From Candidatus Kapaibacterium sp. (lineage in GTDB: Bacteria; Bacteroidota; Ignavibacteria; Kapaibacteriales; WFXC01), in the NCBI GenBank assembly GCA_015490805.1, contig WFXC01000048.1, positions 1 through 47,596 of the forward strand: a stretch of DNA of 47,596 nt, read 5' to 3'. The notes beneath the pieces are model-generated. The model was given only the letters and a program-made list of their open reading frames with translations. It did no database searches and was not told the origin of the DNA. A program made the position numbers and the translations under genes. This document shows positions 17,721 through 26,572 of the stretch, in pieces. The first letter of the stretch is position 1. Every line of letters starts with the position of its first letter.

Positions 17721-20700
17721 CGGACCAGCCATATTTGCTGCACACTGTGTTGCGTTGGCGTTCGAAGGATGCAGTAATAGAGCCCGCTTTGCCAGTTTCG
17801 CGTTGCAATGCGGAATTGATACTGTGCAGGTACTGGTGCTGCAACCTGGAACTGCTGCGCCCACAGCAATCGCCCCCGGAGATCGTAAATCTGGAGTGTA
17901 TGTTGTCCAATTTCGACGACATTGGCAGTAATTTCAACGGCTTCTGGAGCAGTAGTTCGTGCGTGCACACCGAACGTTGCATCCCACGGAGAGCGAAGCA
18001 GCCGTTTTCCGCCTTCTTCACAAATATTCACCAGTTGAATCGATCCGGGCTGGAGCTGAAATTCAAAGATTGCTGTATCCTGAGGAGCAACGCTGAGCAG
18101 AATTGGCGAGAAATCCTGATCACCCAGTAAAGCATCACCCACAACCCACAGTGTATCTGGTGGAGTGGTCAGATTTGCTAAAGGAACCGCGAAGGTTGCG
18201 ATTTGCTGTTGCGCTTTGATCGTACGTTGCACCTGCTGCGCTCCTTCGATCCTGCGGATGAAGAAGACGGCAGGATCAATCTCAACAGACAGTGCAATGG
18301 TTCGATTGAAGATTCCCCCAGCCGGTCCCTGGAAAATGATGGGAATGCGAACGTTTCGCTGGTGAGGGTCGAGTTCAAGCTGCGGTGCCTGAATGCCGAT
18401 AGCGGGACGCGCCACTGTCCCTTCCACTGATAGCCATTGGGGTGAGCACTGCGGTTCCATAGTGAGTGGAACCATCACCGAGAATGAGCCGACGGCTTGA
18501 GCTGTGACAGTCACTTCTATCCGGACACTGTCATCTGGTACCAGGACGACGGGATTACCATCGGGAGTACGGAGTGTAACACCATCGGCTGTTCCTCCCC
18601 GGATGGTAATCGGAATGGTACCGGTGTTCCGGATAGTGACGGTACGGGTGATCGGGAATTGATCTCGCAGCAGCGTTCCAAGGTTCAGGGGATTGGGAGT
18701 AATGGCAAGCTGGATTTGCGGAACTTCGATCGTGATCGGATGTTCCAGAGGACTGCGAGCGGAATCATTGCTATAGATTCGGACCGTTCCCGTAAAGACT
18801 CCCACTGTCGGACTCCGGTATGCAATCGTTACGGTGTCCCACTCGCCAGCATAAATACTCAATGGCAACGGTGTGAGGATGGTTGCAGCAATTGGAGGAA
18901 CATCGATGTCAATAGCAGAAACTACCAGTGGTTCTTGCCCTCCATTATGGATGGCGATCTGGGTGGTGTCGGTTGAGTCCGGACACAAAAGCTGGAGAGG
19001 AGTTGGAACAATTGCTGAAATTTGCGGAGGAATTGGGAGGATTACTGCAATCAGGCGGGTGATGGGATCATCGCATTCCTCGGGAACGACGTATTCTAAC
19101 CAGGCGCTGGGTAAGGGACCGGGTTGCTGGGGTGCAGAGAGCCGGAGTTGTGCTGTGTAACATTCGCCCGGCTGGAGTTGCGCTGTCGCAGGGGATAGCA
19201 GGGTATAGTACGTTGCTCCCGGTCCAGCCAGTGATATGCTCAGCGAGAGCGGATAGTTGTTCTGGTTACAGAAGGCATTCGGGATAGTAAAGGTTGTGTC
19301 TTTGCCAGCCGCTATTTGCACCACATCCGCAGAGTTAAGCGCAACAATCGTGCAGGGGGTGCCGCCTTCGCCGCGCAGCTCAACACTGACTGTGCCCAGG
19401 CAGGGAGAGAAGATGTCCAGGAAGGTGCGACGAACGCCTTCCTTGAGGGGCTGGAATAAGACTTTGAGGGGCAGACATTCACCGGGGAGGATGGTTAACG
19501 TATCGACGGCAACTAACACCGCAAAATCTTGAAAGTTGAGCTGTGTAATCGACAACACGATTTCTACCGGCAGTGTCCCTTCGTTGCAGATGGTGTCGAA
19601 CAAAATCGCCTGTTGTCCAACCGGGACCATTCCAAAGTCCAGCGTATGGGCAGCAATGCGAAGCTGCGGCGCTTCGATGGTGAAGACTGTGTCGCTTTCA
19701 TCTTTACCGCCCGGTAGCGGTACAACCTGACCTATCAGGAAGTCAGATCGCCCGGCGTTCGAGAGCTCGTAGGGATAGCACTGCAGTTTCGGACTCTGGT
19801 ACCAGCCACCGGCAAACACACCGAATTGCGGGTCGGGAGAAAGGGTCGTAATACGGTCATCGCGAGTGCCTTCATTAAGCATCCACCACAAAGGTTGGCC
19901 CTGCTCATCGAAAGCGGCAATGAAACTTTCCGCATCGAAGCGATTCTGCGATTTGCGGAGCGTTACCTCTCCATTGCGGTACAAAGTTCGTCCTTTAAAA
20001 GTACCGGTGATGAAGAGTTGTCCGCTCCGATTGACGACCAGATCCCATAGCTGATCGTCGAAGCTGCCAACAGTGTAGAAGTGGTGCGACCATCGAGGCG
20101 TGCCGTCGGGAGCATATGCCAGCAGCATACCATCGGTTGCCCCATAGGACGTTATGCTCCGATGCGGGAAATTTGCCATTCCGGAAAAGAAACCACTCTG
20201 GTAAATAGTGCCAGTGATGTCCGTCGCTAAGGCTGTTGTCGTAACATTATCACCCAGCGGGTAATGCCATAGCAGTTGACCGCTGGAATTGAATTTGGCA
20301 ATAAACTTTCCACGGGGGACCAGTGTATTCGCATAAGACCGTCCGGTCACGATGTAATTGCCGTCAATATCGACGGCAAACCGGGTTGCCCGGATATCTG
20401 GCAACTGGAATCGTTCAACGACAGTGCCGGTGAGGTTAATTCGCTCAATGAAGGATCGCCATAGCTGGGTATTGCCCGGCAGTAATTCCAGCGAAGTACG
20501 GAGCAGGTAGCAGCGACCCTGCGGATCCAGAGTGATTTGCTTCAGCGTATCGCGCAACAGGGGATCCGTGTAGGATCGGCGCCATCGTGTGCGCAGGGTG
20601 CTATCCACAATCCGGAATTGGGCTATCGAATTTGGCATCAGGACAAAAGCATAACCCTGATCGTTGAGCACGACCTGTTTGGCAGATGCTGGAACTTCGA

Positions 20701-22441
20701 CGACATCCTGGGGAATGCCATCAGCAAAAGCGAGGAGCAGGAAAGCTTGACCTGAGGAAATTTGAACACTGTCGCTGAACTGAATGAGTTGTCCCTCAAA
20801 GTGCCCCAGCGCAACCACTGCTTCATCCGTATTGGAAGAAAGGCTCAGGATTTGTTCTTGCTGTGCGTGTGCTCCTGCGATCGTCCAGCGCCAGATCGGG
20901 ACATTGGCGTGAGCCTGGACGCGGATCATATATCGCTGTCCGGGCGCTGGCGGCACCCAGATGTAGCGGTAACCAGTTGCGTTGTCAGTAATCAGTTGCC
21001 ACGAATTGCCCCCGTCCGTGCTGTACCATAGCGACACGGGCTGATAAGCCGGGATACCGCCCCAGCGGATAGCGACGGAATCACAGGAGGCAAAGATTTC
21101 ACCGCCGGCAGGAGAAAGTAACTGGACCGGCGCATCCGCCTGTCCCGGTCGTCCGCCCCACAGTGTGACGACTTCTACCGGACACGGTGCAGCATCAATT
21201 TGCAGCGTCTGGATCTGAAAGCTCTGCTGCGGCTGTCCTACAAATCCCAGTCGCAGGGTGCGGGTTGTCCCCTGTGAGAGGACGAAGGGTGGTGGTGAAC
21301 CACCCCAATCCTTGACGAAAAAGCCATTTCCAGCGCCGGTCAATTGTACAGCCGAAATCGCGAAATCCGCATTATGAGCGGTCAATTGAAGATCCCGATA
21401 GACCGTATCCCCCGGTATCGGATTGCCGAATCCGACGACAAAACTGGAAACATCCAGAGCAGCGACGCTATTATCTGGAGCAGTGTAAACGGTCGTGGTT
21501 CGGAGTGCCAGAGGAAGATACGTTGCTTCCACAGATCGAATGCGGCTGGTTGCGCCACAGCCGACGTCTGATTGCCAGATAATTTCGCACGCTTCTACTC
21601 CCTGCAAACGGTCAGCAATCAGGCGATAGATGGCTTTGACTTCCTCCACTGTCTTCAACTGCTCGAAAGCCAGACCGCCAGTTTCTCGAGCAATTCTGCG
21701 CAGGTCTGGATGCATTCGGAGGTCTAAGGTAATCGGATAAATTTCAATGTTTGCTAACTGTGCCCGCGTGATAATTTCATCGACAACGTTGTAATCAAAC
21801 GAAGAAGGAGGAATTGGTTGTCCATCAGTGAAAAACACGATCGCCCGGCGATTGTTGTCAGGATTAGGCTGGCTTTCCATTAGAGGAATAGCGCCATAAG
21901 CCGGATCCAGAAAGGCTGCTTCGTAGTTTGTTCCAACTCGCTGGGAAGGTTCCAGTCCCTGCAAAGCTGTTTTGAGATATGAAGCTGAACCCTGAAATCC
22001 AGCAATGAGATAGGCTTCGGCATCGAAAGCGGTGAGGGCAATTTCCGTTCGCTGGACGAATTCAACGGCATCTAAGAATTCAGCCATTGATTGCTTCAGC
22101 AGCTCCATTCGGGTTGTCACGCCGTCAGCAGTGTGGTTTGCCATCGACATACTTTTGTCTGCAACAAGTACAACCTGGATGGGCTTGCGCTCTTCGATTG
22201 GCTTACAAAAGACTTGCAGTACGGTTCTCGGCTGCCCGTTTTCCAGAATTTCAAAGTCGCTCGGTTGTAGATTCCGAATCGATTGCCCGCTGTTGTCTGA
22301 AAGAATCAGCCGGGAACGAATAATTGGAAAGTTGGAGATGTCCAGATCAACCAGCGAGAAAACTTGCGCGGTCAATAACCCTCCAGCGAATATCCAGCTA
22401 AACAGGAGGGTCAGGAAAACTCGTCGCTTGCTCACTTGCAT
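17717..22441 (-). CDS. Giant T9SS-secreted protein with N-terminal VWA domain
   Basis: A 1574-residue exported protein. The signal peptide spans about residues 1-25 (FLTLLFSWIFAGGLLTA). A VWFA domain (about 85-270) has an intact MIDAS start DKSMS (Asp95, Ser97, Ser99), plus GTNYEAAF and VFFTDGQPIP, so metal-dependent ligand binding is plausible. Then come Ig-like segments (AVRWGG-type, STDGGNSWQLI), a predicted propeller-like stretch (about 600-900, repeated short hydrophobic strands with LDPQGRCYLL, DIDGNYIVTGRSYA), HYDIN-like domains, a cohesin-like domain (VRIPIIFQGPAGGIF), and a C-terminal T9SS-type domain (LQIYDLRGRLLWAQQF, then WQSGLYYCIL). It overlaps the next giant gene by ATGA, so the two are probably made together. 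Function is likely surface adhesion; this is inference. Confidence 0.9.
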   Translation of the reverse strand: MQVSKRRVFLTLLFSWIFAGGLLTAQVFSLVDLDISNFPIIRSRLILSDNSGQSIRNLQPSDFEILENGQPRTVLQVFCKPIEERKPIQVVLVADKSMSMANHTADGVTTRMELLKQSMAEFLDAVEFVQRTEIALTAFDAEAYLIAGFQGSASYLKTALQGLEPSQRVGTNYEAAFLDPAYGAIPLMESQPNPDNNRRAIVFFTDGQPIPPSSFDYNVVDEIITRAQLANIEIYPITLDLRMHPDLRRIARETGGLAFEQLKTVEEVKAIYRLIADRLQGVEACEIIWQSDVGCGATSRIRSVEATYLPLALRTTTVYTAPDNSVAALDVSSFVVGFGNPIPGDTVYRDLQLTAHNADFAISAVQLTGAGNGFFVKDWGGSPPPFVLSQGTTRTLRLGFVGQPQQSFQIQTLQIDAAPCPVEVVTLWGGRPGQADAPVQLLSPAGGEIFASCDSVAIRWGGIPAYQPVSLWYSTDGGNSWQLITDNATGYRYIWVPPAPGQRYMIRVQAHANVPIWRWTIAGAHAQQEQILSLSSNTDEAVVALGHFEGQLIQFSDSVQISSGQAFLLLAFADGIPQDVVEVPASAKQVVLNDQGYAFVLMPNSIAQFRIVDSTLRTRWRRSYTDPLLRDTLKQITLDPQGRCYLLRTSLELLPGNTQLWRSFIERINLTGTVVERFQLPDIRATRFAVDIDGNYIVTGRSYANTLVPRGKFIAKFNSSGQLLWHYPLGDNVTTTALATDITGTIYQSGFFSGMANFPHRSITSYGATDGMLLAYAPDGTPRWSHHFYTVGSFDDQLWDLVVNRSGQLFITGTFKGRTLYRNGEVTLRKSQNRFDAESFIAAFDEQGQPLWWMLNEGTRDDRITTLSPDPQFGVFAGGWYQSPKLQCYPYELSNAGRSDFLIGQVVPLPGGKDESDTVFTIEAPQLRIAAHTLDFGMVPVGQQAILFDTICNEGTLPVEIVLSITQLNFQDFAVLVAVDTLTILPGECLPLKVLFQPLKEGVRRTFLDIFSPCLGTVSVELRGEGGTPCTIVALNSADVVQIAAGKDTTFTIPNAFCNQNNYPLSLSISLAGPGATYYTLLSPATAQLQPGECYTAQLRLSAPQQPGPLPSAWLEYVVPEECDDPITRLIAVILPIPPQISAIVPTPLQLLCPDSTDTTQIAIHNGGQEPLVVSAIDIDVPPIAATILTPLPLSIYAGEWDTVTIAYRSPTVGVFTGTVRIYSNDSARSPLEHPITIEVPQIQLAITPNPLNLGTLLRDQFPITRTVTIRNTGTIPITIRGGTADGVTLRTPDGNPVVLVPDDSVRIEVTVTAQAVGSFSVMVPLTMEPQCSPQWLSVEGTVARPAIGIQAPQLELDPHQRNVRIPIIFQGPAGGIFNRTIALSVEIDPAVFFIRRIEGAQQVQRTIKAQQQIATFAVPLANLTTPPDTLWVVGDALLGDQDFSPILLSVAPQDTAIFEFQLQPGSIQLVNICEEGGKRLLRSPWDATFGVHARTTAPEAVEITANVVEIGQHTLQIYDLRGRLLWAQQFQVAAPVPAQYQFRIATRNWQSGLYYCILRTPTQHSVQQIWLVR

Positions 22442-22753
22442 TGTCGTTCAATCTGTCTATTTCCACACGTTGCAATTTACAATGAAATTTGCAAATACAG
22501 GGGGAAAGGTCGTACAGTGTTAACACAGAACGATCGGATGTGTTACGGATGGGAAAAAGACATTCTACAGCGCCCTGTTATTGCTTTGCTGAAGCAGAAA
22601 GATTGCTGTCGCAGGCAAACTGCTGGAAGCTCCGAGAAAGAAATAAAAGGACGCAGGATGCTCAAAGTGTTGGCAGGAAGGAGGTTCTCAGTGGCTGAAA
22701 GCAAACAAATCCGTATAGCAACAAACTGCGCTGGTAGTTCTGCCAGCGGTAAG
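22442..22753. other. Intergenic region between tRNA-Arg and the giant VWA gene
   Basis: Neither strand carries a credible gene. It should contain the promoter of the giant-protein operon, but I found no good TAnnTTTG match. The only structure noted is the hairpin at 22729-22748, just beyond the tRNA 3' end, and an imperfect AT-rich inverted repeat near 22474-22497 about 40 bases before the ATG. Confidence 0.6.
22729..22748 (-). terminator. Possible terminator downstream of tRNA-Arg
   Basis: On the minus strand, five bases after the tRNA 3' end, CGCTGG and CCAGCG form a 6-bp stem with an 8-base loop, followed by a weak T-containing tract (CAGTTTGTT). The T run is interrupted, so this is tentative; it could instead be a processing signal. 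Confidence 0.35.
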
Positions 22754-22827
22754 CGACCCCGGCAGGATTCGAACCTGCGACCAACGGTTTAGGAAACCGC
22801 TGCTCTATCCTGCTGAGCTACGGGGTC
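22754..22827 (-). tRNA. tRNA-Arg (anticodon CCU)
   Basis: The reverse strand folds as a standard cloverleaf. The acceptor stem GACCCCG pairs with CGGGGTC, discriminator base G. The D-arm contains AGCTCAGCAGGATAGAGC, the anticodon arm GCGGT-TTCCTAA-ACCGT gives anticodon CCT (decodes AGG), and the T-arm contains GCAGGTTCGAATCCTGC. The CCA end is not encoded. It lies on the same strand as, and just after, ybeY, with 27 bases between them. Confidence 0.95.
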
Positions 22828-22854
22828 CCCAATGTTCAGCAAATCGGTAGACGA

Positions 22855-23304
22855 TCAGTTTTTCCCTTTTGTTGCCTGTTGGCGGAAGCGAGCAAATTGC
22901 TCCATCAGTCGATTTTCTGCTTCGTGCATTTGCTGTCGCTCTTCCGGCGTTTGATCCTCCCAACCTGCAAGGTGGAGAATGCCGTGGAACACAAGGCGGA
23001 GCAATTCCGCTGACAGGGAAACGCCATATTCGTGCGCATTCTGGCGTGCCGTCGGTACACTGATGTATAGCTCCGCCACTAAGGGATCCGCTTCCAGACC
23101 AAAAGTGAGAATATCCGTGGGATAGTCGTGCCCCAGATAGTCCCGATTTAACTGGTGAATAGTTTCATCTGTGGTCAGGACAATGTTCAGGCGACCGGAG
23201 GGTAATTGCAGGGTGCGGAGGGCAAATAGCGCAGCAGCTCTGAGGATGTTCTGTCGGAGATAGCGTTCGCCTGAGGCATTGATAACCTCCACGGTGTGGC
23301 TCAT
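22855..23304 (-). CDS. ybeY: Endoribonuclease YbeY, 16S rRNA maturation
   Basis: YbeY is a metal-dependent RNase acting in 16S rRNA 3' maturation and ribosome quality control. The 149-residue length is normal. The family motif appears as HGILHLAGWED near residues 110-120: the two first metal-binding histidines are intact, while the third position, His in Escherichia coli, is Asp. As I recall, Asp at this site is common in Bacteroidota YbeY, so it need not mean loss of activity. Other conserved parts are LNRDYLGHDYPTDILTFGL and the helix after the motif with QMHEAENRLMEQF. It starts 6 bases after the upstream unknown gene and precedes tRNA-Arg. Confidence 0.92.
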   Translation of the reverse strand: MSHTVEVINASGERYLRQNILRAAALFALRTLQLPSGRLNIVLTTDETIHQLNRDYLGHDYPTDILTFGLEADPLVAELYISVPTARQNAHEYGVSLSAELLRLVFHGILHLAGWEDQTPEERQQMHEAENRLMEQFARFRQQATKGKN

Positions 23305-23310
23305 CGATAG

Positions 23311-23754
23311 TCAATCCTCGTCTGCCGGGAAAAGCGATTCAATAATCGCTAATTGCATTGCTGCTAGCAAGAGGCGTTCGTCTAAGTTTCCAAAGTCCGT
23401 GTGGAGGAGCCCCCGATTCACCGAAGCAAACAGAGAACAACTGGCGTTGTTTCCGATGGTCATAGTGGAGAAGTAAGAAGAATGATGGGGGTCCTGGGAA
23501 ACAAAGATCACTTCTTCATCCTCAAAGGTGACGTACCCAACGCAATTGTGAAGCTGGTACATTCCCGATGGGGTCAGTGCAGAAACGATGGTCACTTTCT
23601 GATCATTCCACGAGACGTTCTGGTAAATCGTTAAACTCAGCGTAAAACCATTGGCAGGGTTCTGGATAGTGAATTGGATTTCGTCATCCTGAATTGTGGG
23701 CGATACTTTCAATACCGCTGCAATTTTTTTAATGTCAGCCTCAGTTAATTGCAT
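23311..23754 (-). CDS. Uncharacterised 147-residue protein upstream of ybeY
   Basis: I do not recognise this family. The ATG at 23754 is preferred over an upstream start because residues before it fall in the divergent promoter region and look non-coding. The protein is soluble, acidic at its C-terminus (ESLFPADED), begins with a helix MQLTEADIKKIAAVL, then has a run of predicted beta strands (FTLSLTIYQNVSW, VTIVSAL, YQLHNCVGYVTFEDEEVIFVS) and ends in a helix LDERLLLAAMQLAII. The beta-rich core with an end helix suggests a small domain that binds a partner or ligand. It is 6 bases from ybeY on the same strand and so probably co-transcribed; a ribosome-related role is only a guess. Confidence 0.7.
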   Translation of the reverse strand: MQLTEADIKKIAAVLKVSPTIQDDEIQFTIQNPANGFTLSLTIYQNVSWNDQKVTIVSALTPSGMYQLHNCVGYVTFEDEEVIFVSQDPHHSSYFSTMTIGNNASCSLFASVNRGLLHTDFGNLDERLLLAAMQLAIIESLFPADED

Positions 23755-23766
23755 CGATATTCCTTG

Positions 23767-23799
23767 ATTGTCACGGATGTCCCAAAAGTTGTATTTTTG
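23767..23799 (+). promoter_or_regulatory. Bacteroidota-type promoter of thrS
   Basis: ATTG at 23767-23770, 21-base spacer, and TATTTTTG at 23792-23799, an exact match to TAnnTTTG. It lies 41 bases before the thrS ATG. No T-box or attenuator fits in the remaining leader. Confidence 0.5.
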
Positions 23800-23814
23800 T
23801 GAACGGGAAAGTTT

Positions 23815-23822
23815 CAAAGATA
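23815..23822 (-). promoter_or_regulatory. Possible divergent -7 element for the 23754 gene and ybeY
   Basis: The minus strand reads TATCTTTG, an exact match to TAnnTTTG, 60 bases before the ATG at 23754. The matching -33 element is not evident. If real, it overlaps the thrS leader. Confidence 0.3.
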
Positions 23823-23840
23823 ACAAAAAGCGGGGAAATG

Positions 23841-25832
23841 ATGAGCGAGCAGCAGATTGTAGATGCACAGCAGTCGGTGCGGGAAGCCTCGGATGTTGTA
23901 AGGATCACGTTTCCGGATGGAAGCGTTCGGGAGTTTCCCGCAGGAGTGACGGGGATGGAAATTGCCCGATCGATCTCGCCACGACTAGCGAAAGAAGCGT
24001 TGGGAATTATTGTCAATGGGGAGTTGCGCGATCTTTCCCGTCCCATCACAGAAGATGCTGAGGTTCGCATTGTCACCTTCAAAGATCCGGAAGGGCGAGA
24101 GATGTTCTGGCATTCCTCCGCTCACCTGATGGCAGAAGCACTGCAAGAGCTCTATCCGGGGGTGAAATTTACCATCGGACCGCCGATCGAGCAGGGGTTT
24201 TATTATGACGTTGAATTGCCAGAGGGACAAACGATTACGTCCGAGGATTTTGAGAAAATTGAAAAGAAAATGGAGGAATTGGCAAAGCGGGATGTGCCAT
24301 ACGAACGGATGGAAATTGACTGGGAGGAAGCGGTCGAGTACTACCGGAAAGAAGGGAATGAATACAAGCTGGAGATTCTGGAGGAAATCAAAGGCGAGCC
24401 GATAACTTTCTACCGGCAGGGAAACTTTACGGATCTCTGTCGCGGTCCGCATATTCCTTCGACGGGGAAGATTAAGGCACCAAAGATCCTGGGTGTTGCC
24501 GGCGCGTACTGGCGCGGCGATGCGCGGAACAAGATGTTGACTCGCGTGTATGGCATTAGCTTCCCGAAACGCTCCCTGCTGGAAGAGTTTTTGAAGATGC
24601 GGGAGGAGGCGCAAAAGCGCGACCATCGCCGCCTGGGCAAGCAGTTGGGGATTTTCTTCATCTCGCCCAATGTCGGACCCGGATTGCCAATGTGGTTGCC
24701 CAAAGGAACCGTGTTGCGCCGCACGCTGGAGAATTTCCTGCGACAGGAGCAACTGAAACGGGGATACCAGGAGGTTATTACGCCGCATATCGGAAAGCTG
24801 GAGCTCTACATTACCTCCGGCCATTATCCCTACTATGCGGATTCCCAGTTTCCGCCGATGGAACTGGAAGGGGAATCCTATCTGCTCAAGCCGATGAACT
24901 GTCCGCACCATCACCAGATTTATGCCAGTCAGCCTCGAAGTTACCGCGACCTACCACTCCGCCTTGCGGAGTTTGGTACTGTTTATCGCTATGAGCAATC
25001 AGGGGAGCTTTCAGGATTAACACGGGTTCGGGGATTCACGCAGGATGATGCGCATATTTACTGCACCGTAGAGCAGGTCAAGGAAGAAATCCGGAATGTG
25101 GTAGAATTAACCCAGTATGTGATGAGCATCTTTGGTCTGGAAGTGACGACGCGACTATCATTCCGGGATGAGAATGAAGAAAAATACGGCGGCGATATTC
25201 GGTTGTGGGAGCGAGCGCAGCAGGAAATCCAGGAAGTTGCGGAGGAAATGGGGCTGGAATACTTCATTGGTATTGGAGAGGCTGCTTTCTATGGTCCGAA
25301 GATCGACTTTATTGTTCGCGACGTGCTGGGGCGGCAGTGGCAGATGGGAACGGTGCAGGTGGATTACGTGATGCCCGAACGTTTTCAACTGGAATATATC
25401 GGCGCTGATAATCAGAAGCACCGCCCAGTTATTATCCACCGCGCTCCTTTTGGCTCCTTCGAGCGATTTGTGGCGATCCTAATTGAACACTTTGCCGGGA
25501 ACTTCCCTTTCTGGCTGGCGCCGGTGCAGGTCCGGGTGTTGCCGATTAGCGATCACCATATTAGCTATGCACAGCAGGTGGTGGATCGGTTGACTGCTGC
25601 GGGCTTCCGGGTTGAGCTGGATGATCGCAATGAACGGATTTCACGCAAAATTGCCGAATCGGAACAGCAGAAAATTCCCTTCGCGCTGATCATCGGTGAT
25701 AAAGAGGTTGAAAGCGCTACAGTGGCTGTTCGGGAGCATCGCGTGGGTGATCACGGGCAAAAAACACTCGACGAGGTTGTTCGCTGGTTTACAGAACTCA
25801 ATCAGCCAAAACCCGTCACAGTGCAACTGTGA
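23841..25832 (+). CDS. thrS: Threonyl-tRNA synthetase
   Basis: Charges tRNA-Thr with threonine. The start at 23841 is preferred over ATG 23838 and a further upstream start, because GGGG at 23832-23835 is then at workable distance; 663 residues result. Domains in order: N-terminal TGS (about 20-90, VRITFPDGSVREFPAG), the editing N2/SAD region (about 90-250, HSSAHLMAEAL and YWRGDARNKMLTRVYG), the class II catalytic core (about 265-550) with motif 2 region GLTRVRGFTQDDAHIYC and motif 3 HRAPFGSFERFVAILIEHF, zinc ligand Cys in MNCPHHH, and the anticodon domain (about 560-660, WLAPVQVRVLPI). It is complete. infC, often downstream, is absent here. Confidence 0.97.
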   Translation: MSEQQIVDAQQSVREASDVVRITFPDGSVREFPAGVTGMEIARSISPRLAKEALGIIVNGELRDLSRPITEDAEVRIVTFKDPEGREMFWHSSAHLMAEALQELYPGVKFTIGPPIEQGFYYDVELPEGQTITSEDFEKIEKKMEELAKRDVPYERMEIDWEEAVEYYRKEGNEYKLEILEEIKGEPITFYRQGNFTDLCRGPHIPSTGKIKAPKILGVAGAYWRGDARNKMLTRVYGISFPKRSLLEEFLKMREEAQKRDHRRLGKQLGIFFISPNVGPGLPMWLPKGTVLRRTLENFLRQEQLKRGYQEVITPHIGKLELYITSGHYPYYADSQFPPMELEGESYLLKPMNCPHHHQIYASQPRSYRDLPLRLAEFGTVYRYEQSGELSGLTRVRGFTQDDAHIYCTVEQVKEEIRNVVELTQYVMSIFGLEVTTRLSFRDENEEKYGGDIRLWERAQQEIQEVAEEMGLEYFIGIGEAAFYGPKIDFIVRDVLGRQWQMGTVQVDYVMPERFQLEYIGADNQKHRPVIIHRAPFGSFERFVAILIEHFAGNFPFWLAPVQVRVLPISDHHISYAQQVVDRLTAAGFRVELDDRNERISRKIAESEQQKIPFALIIGDKEVESATVAVREHRVGDHGQKTLDEVVRWFTELNQPKPVTVQL

Positions 25833-25885
25833 TTGCGAGAAGTGACACGTCCATTTTTTGCCGGTGAAAGCTGGCACTTCCGCTT

Positions 25886-25977
25886 ACGGTTCACCTGTGG
25901 TTCAATGGTAAGCCTGGGAGCGCACGCTTCAGCGTGCATTTTCTCTGCGTTACAGTTCAACCGTAGTTCAATGGCAA
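25886..25977 (+). repeat. Direct repeat pair flanking a hairpin half-unit
   Basis: Copies of 26 bases at 25886-25911 and 25952-25977 agree at 21 positions and share the core GTTCAATGG. The hairpin half-unit at 25914-25937 sits between them. Confidence 0.5.
25914..25937 (+). repeat. Solo half-unit of the dispersed hairpin family
   Basis: CTGGGAGCG followed by perfect hairpin GCACGC-TTCA-GCGTGC. There is no matching CGCTCCCAG arm to the right, so it is a lone half. Confidence 0.7.
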
Positions 25978-26131
25978 AGGCATTTGTCCGGTATTTGCCG
26001 ATTGTCGGCGCGTGAGGGCTGGTACTGCTGGGGCTGAGGTGTGATAGGGCATTGACTTTTCTTTTTCGGACGTTGAACACATTGCTTCTGCGCAGTAGAA
26101 ATGAAAACCTTCGAGATGATTTGCTATTGCT

Positions 26132-26219
26132 ATTCTTTGTCAATGGAGCCCGAACCTTCCTCGCTGATGATTTCCTCGAGCTCAGCCTCGTATTGCCATT
26201 CTTTGTCAATGGAGCCCGA
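26132..26219 (+). repeat. Exact 22-base direct repeat, 66-base offset
   Basis: The 22 bases at 26132-26153 recur without change at 26198-26219; the core is CTTTGTCAATGGAGCCCGA. Confidence 0.7.
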
Positions 26220-26366
26220 GGCTGGCGTCAAAAGAAGAGATAGCTGGAAAAGTTCATTACTTTGAGGTTTCCGGGTTGCACTGCTTGGCAGTCAGATGAT
26301 CACTGCTACCAGGGGGTGGCCATAGCGGGGAAATTGAAAGAAAAGAAAGTTTTCTGAAGCAATTTT

Positions 26367-26374
26367 TACCTTTG
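26367..26374 (+). promoter_or_regulatory. Possible -7 element upstream of dnaA
   Basis: TACCTTTG matches TAnnTTTG, about 200 bases before the dnaA ATG, implying a long leader. No convincing -33 TTTG is present. Confidence 0.25.
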
Positions 26375-26408
26375 GCTTTTGCTCTATTGCCGGAGGTATG
26401 TGAAAAAG

Positions 26409-26441
26409 AAAGCGGCGATTTTCAGCAAAATCCGCCACTTT
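26409..26441. other. Imperfect inverted repeat upstream of dnaA
   Basis: AAAG at 26409-26412 pairs with CTTT at 26438-26441, enclosing CGGCGATTTT and AAAATCCGCC around a CAGC loop, with one bulge or mismatch. There is no T run, so a terminator is unlikely; a regulatory or origin-associated structure is possible. Confidence 0.4.
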
Positions 26442-26572
26442 GCTCCTCCACATTTGTTTCTTCCAGAAATTTTCTGCAAATTCGCGACTGCTGTAACTGA
26501 GGGCGTGGGTGATCCACCCGGTTCAATTTCCAAAAAGGTTCTGAGAAGCCAGAGATAGGTTAGTGTGCTACG

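Larger units (their letters stand above)
25833..26572. other. 740-base gene-free region between thrS and dnaA
   Basis: No credible gene on either strand. Contents: one half-unit of the dispersed hairpin family at 25914-25937; two direct-repeat pairs each offset by 66 bases (25886-25911 with 25952-25977, and 26132-26153 with 26198-26219); an imperfect inverted repeat at 26409-26441; and a relatively AT-rich tract around 26320-26490. The position before dnaA makes it a candidate for the replication origin, yet I saw no cluster of DnaA boxes (TTATCCACA). Confidence 0.6.
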
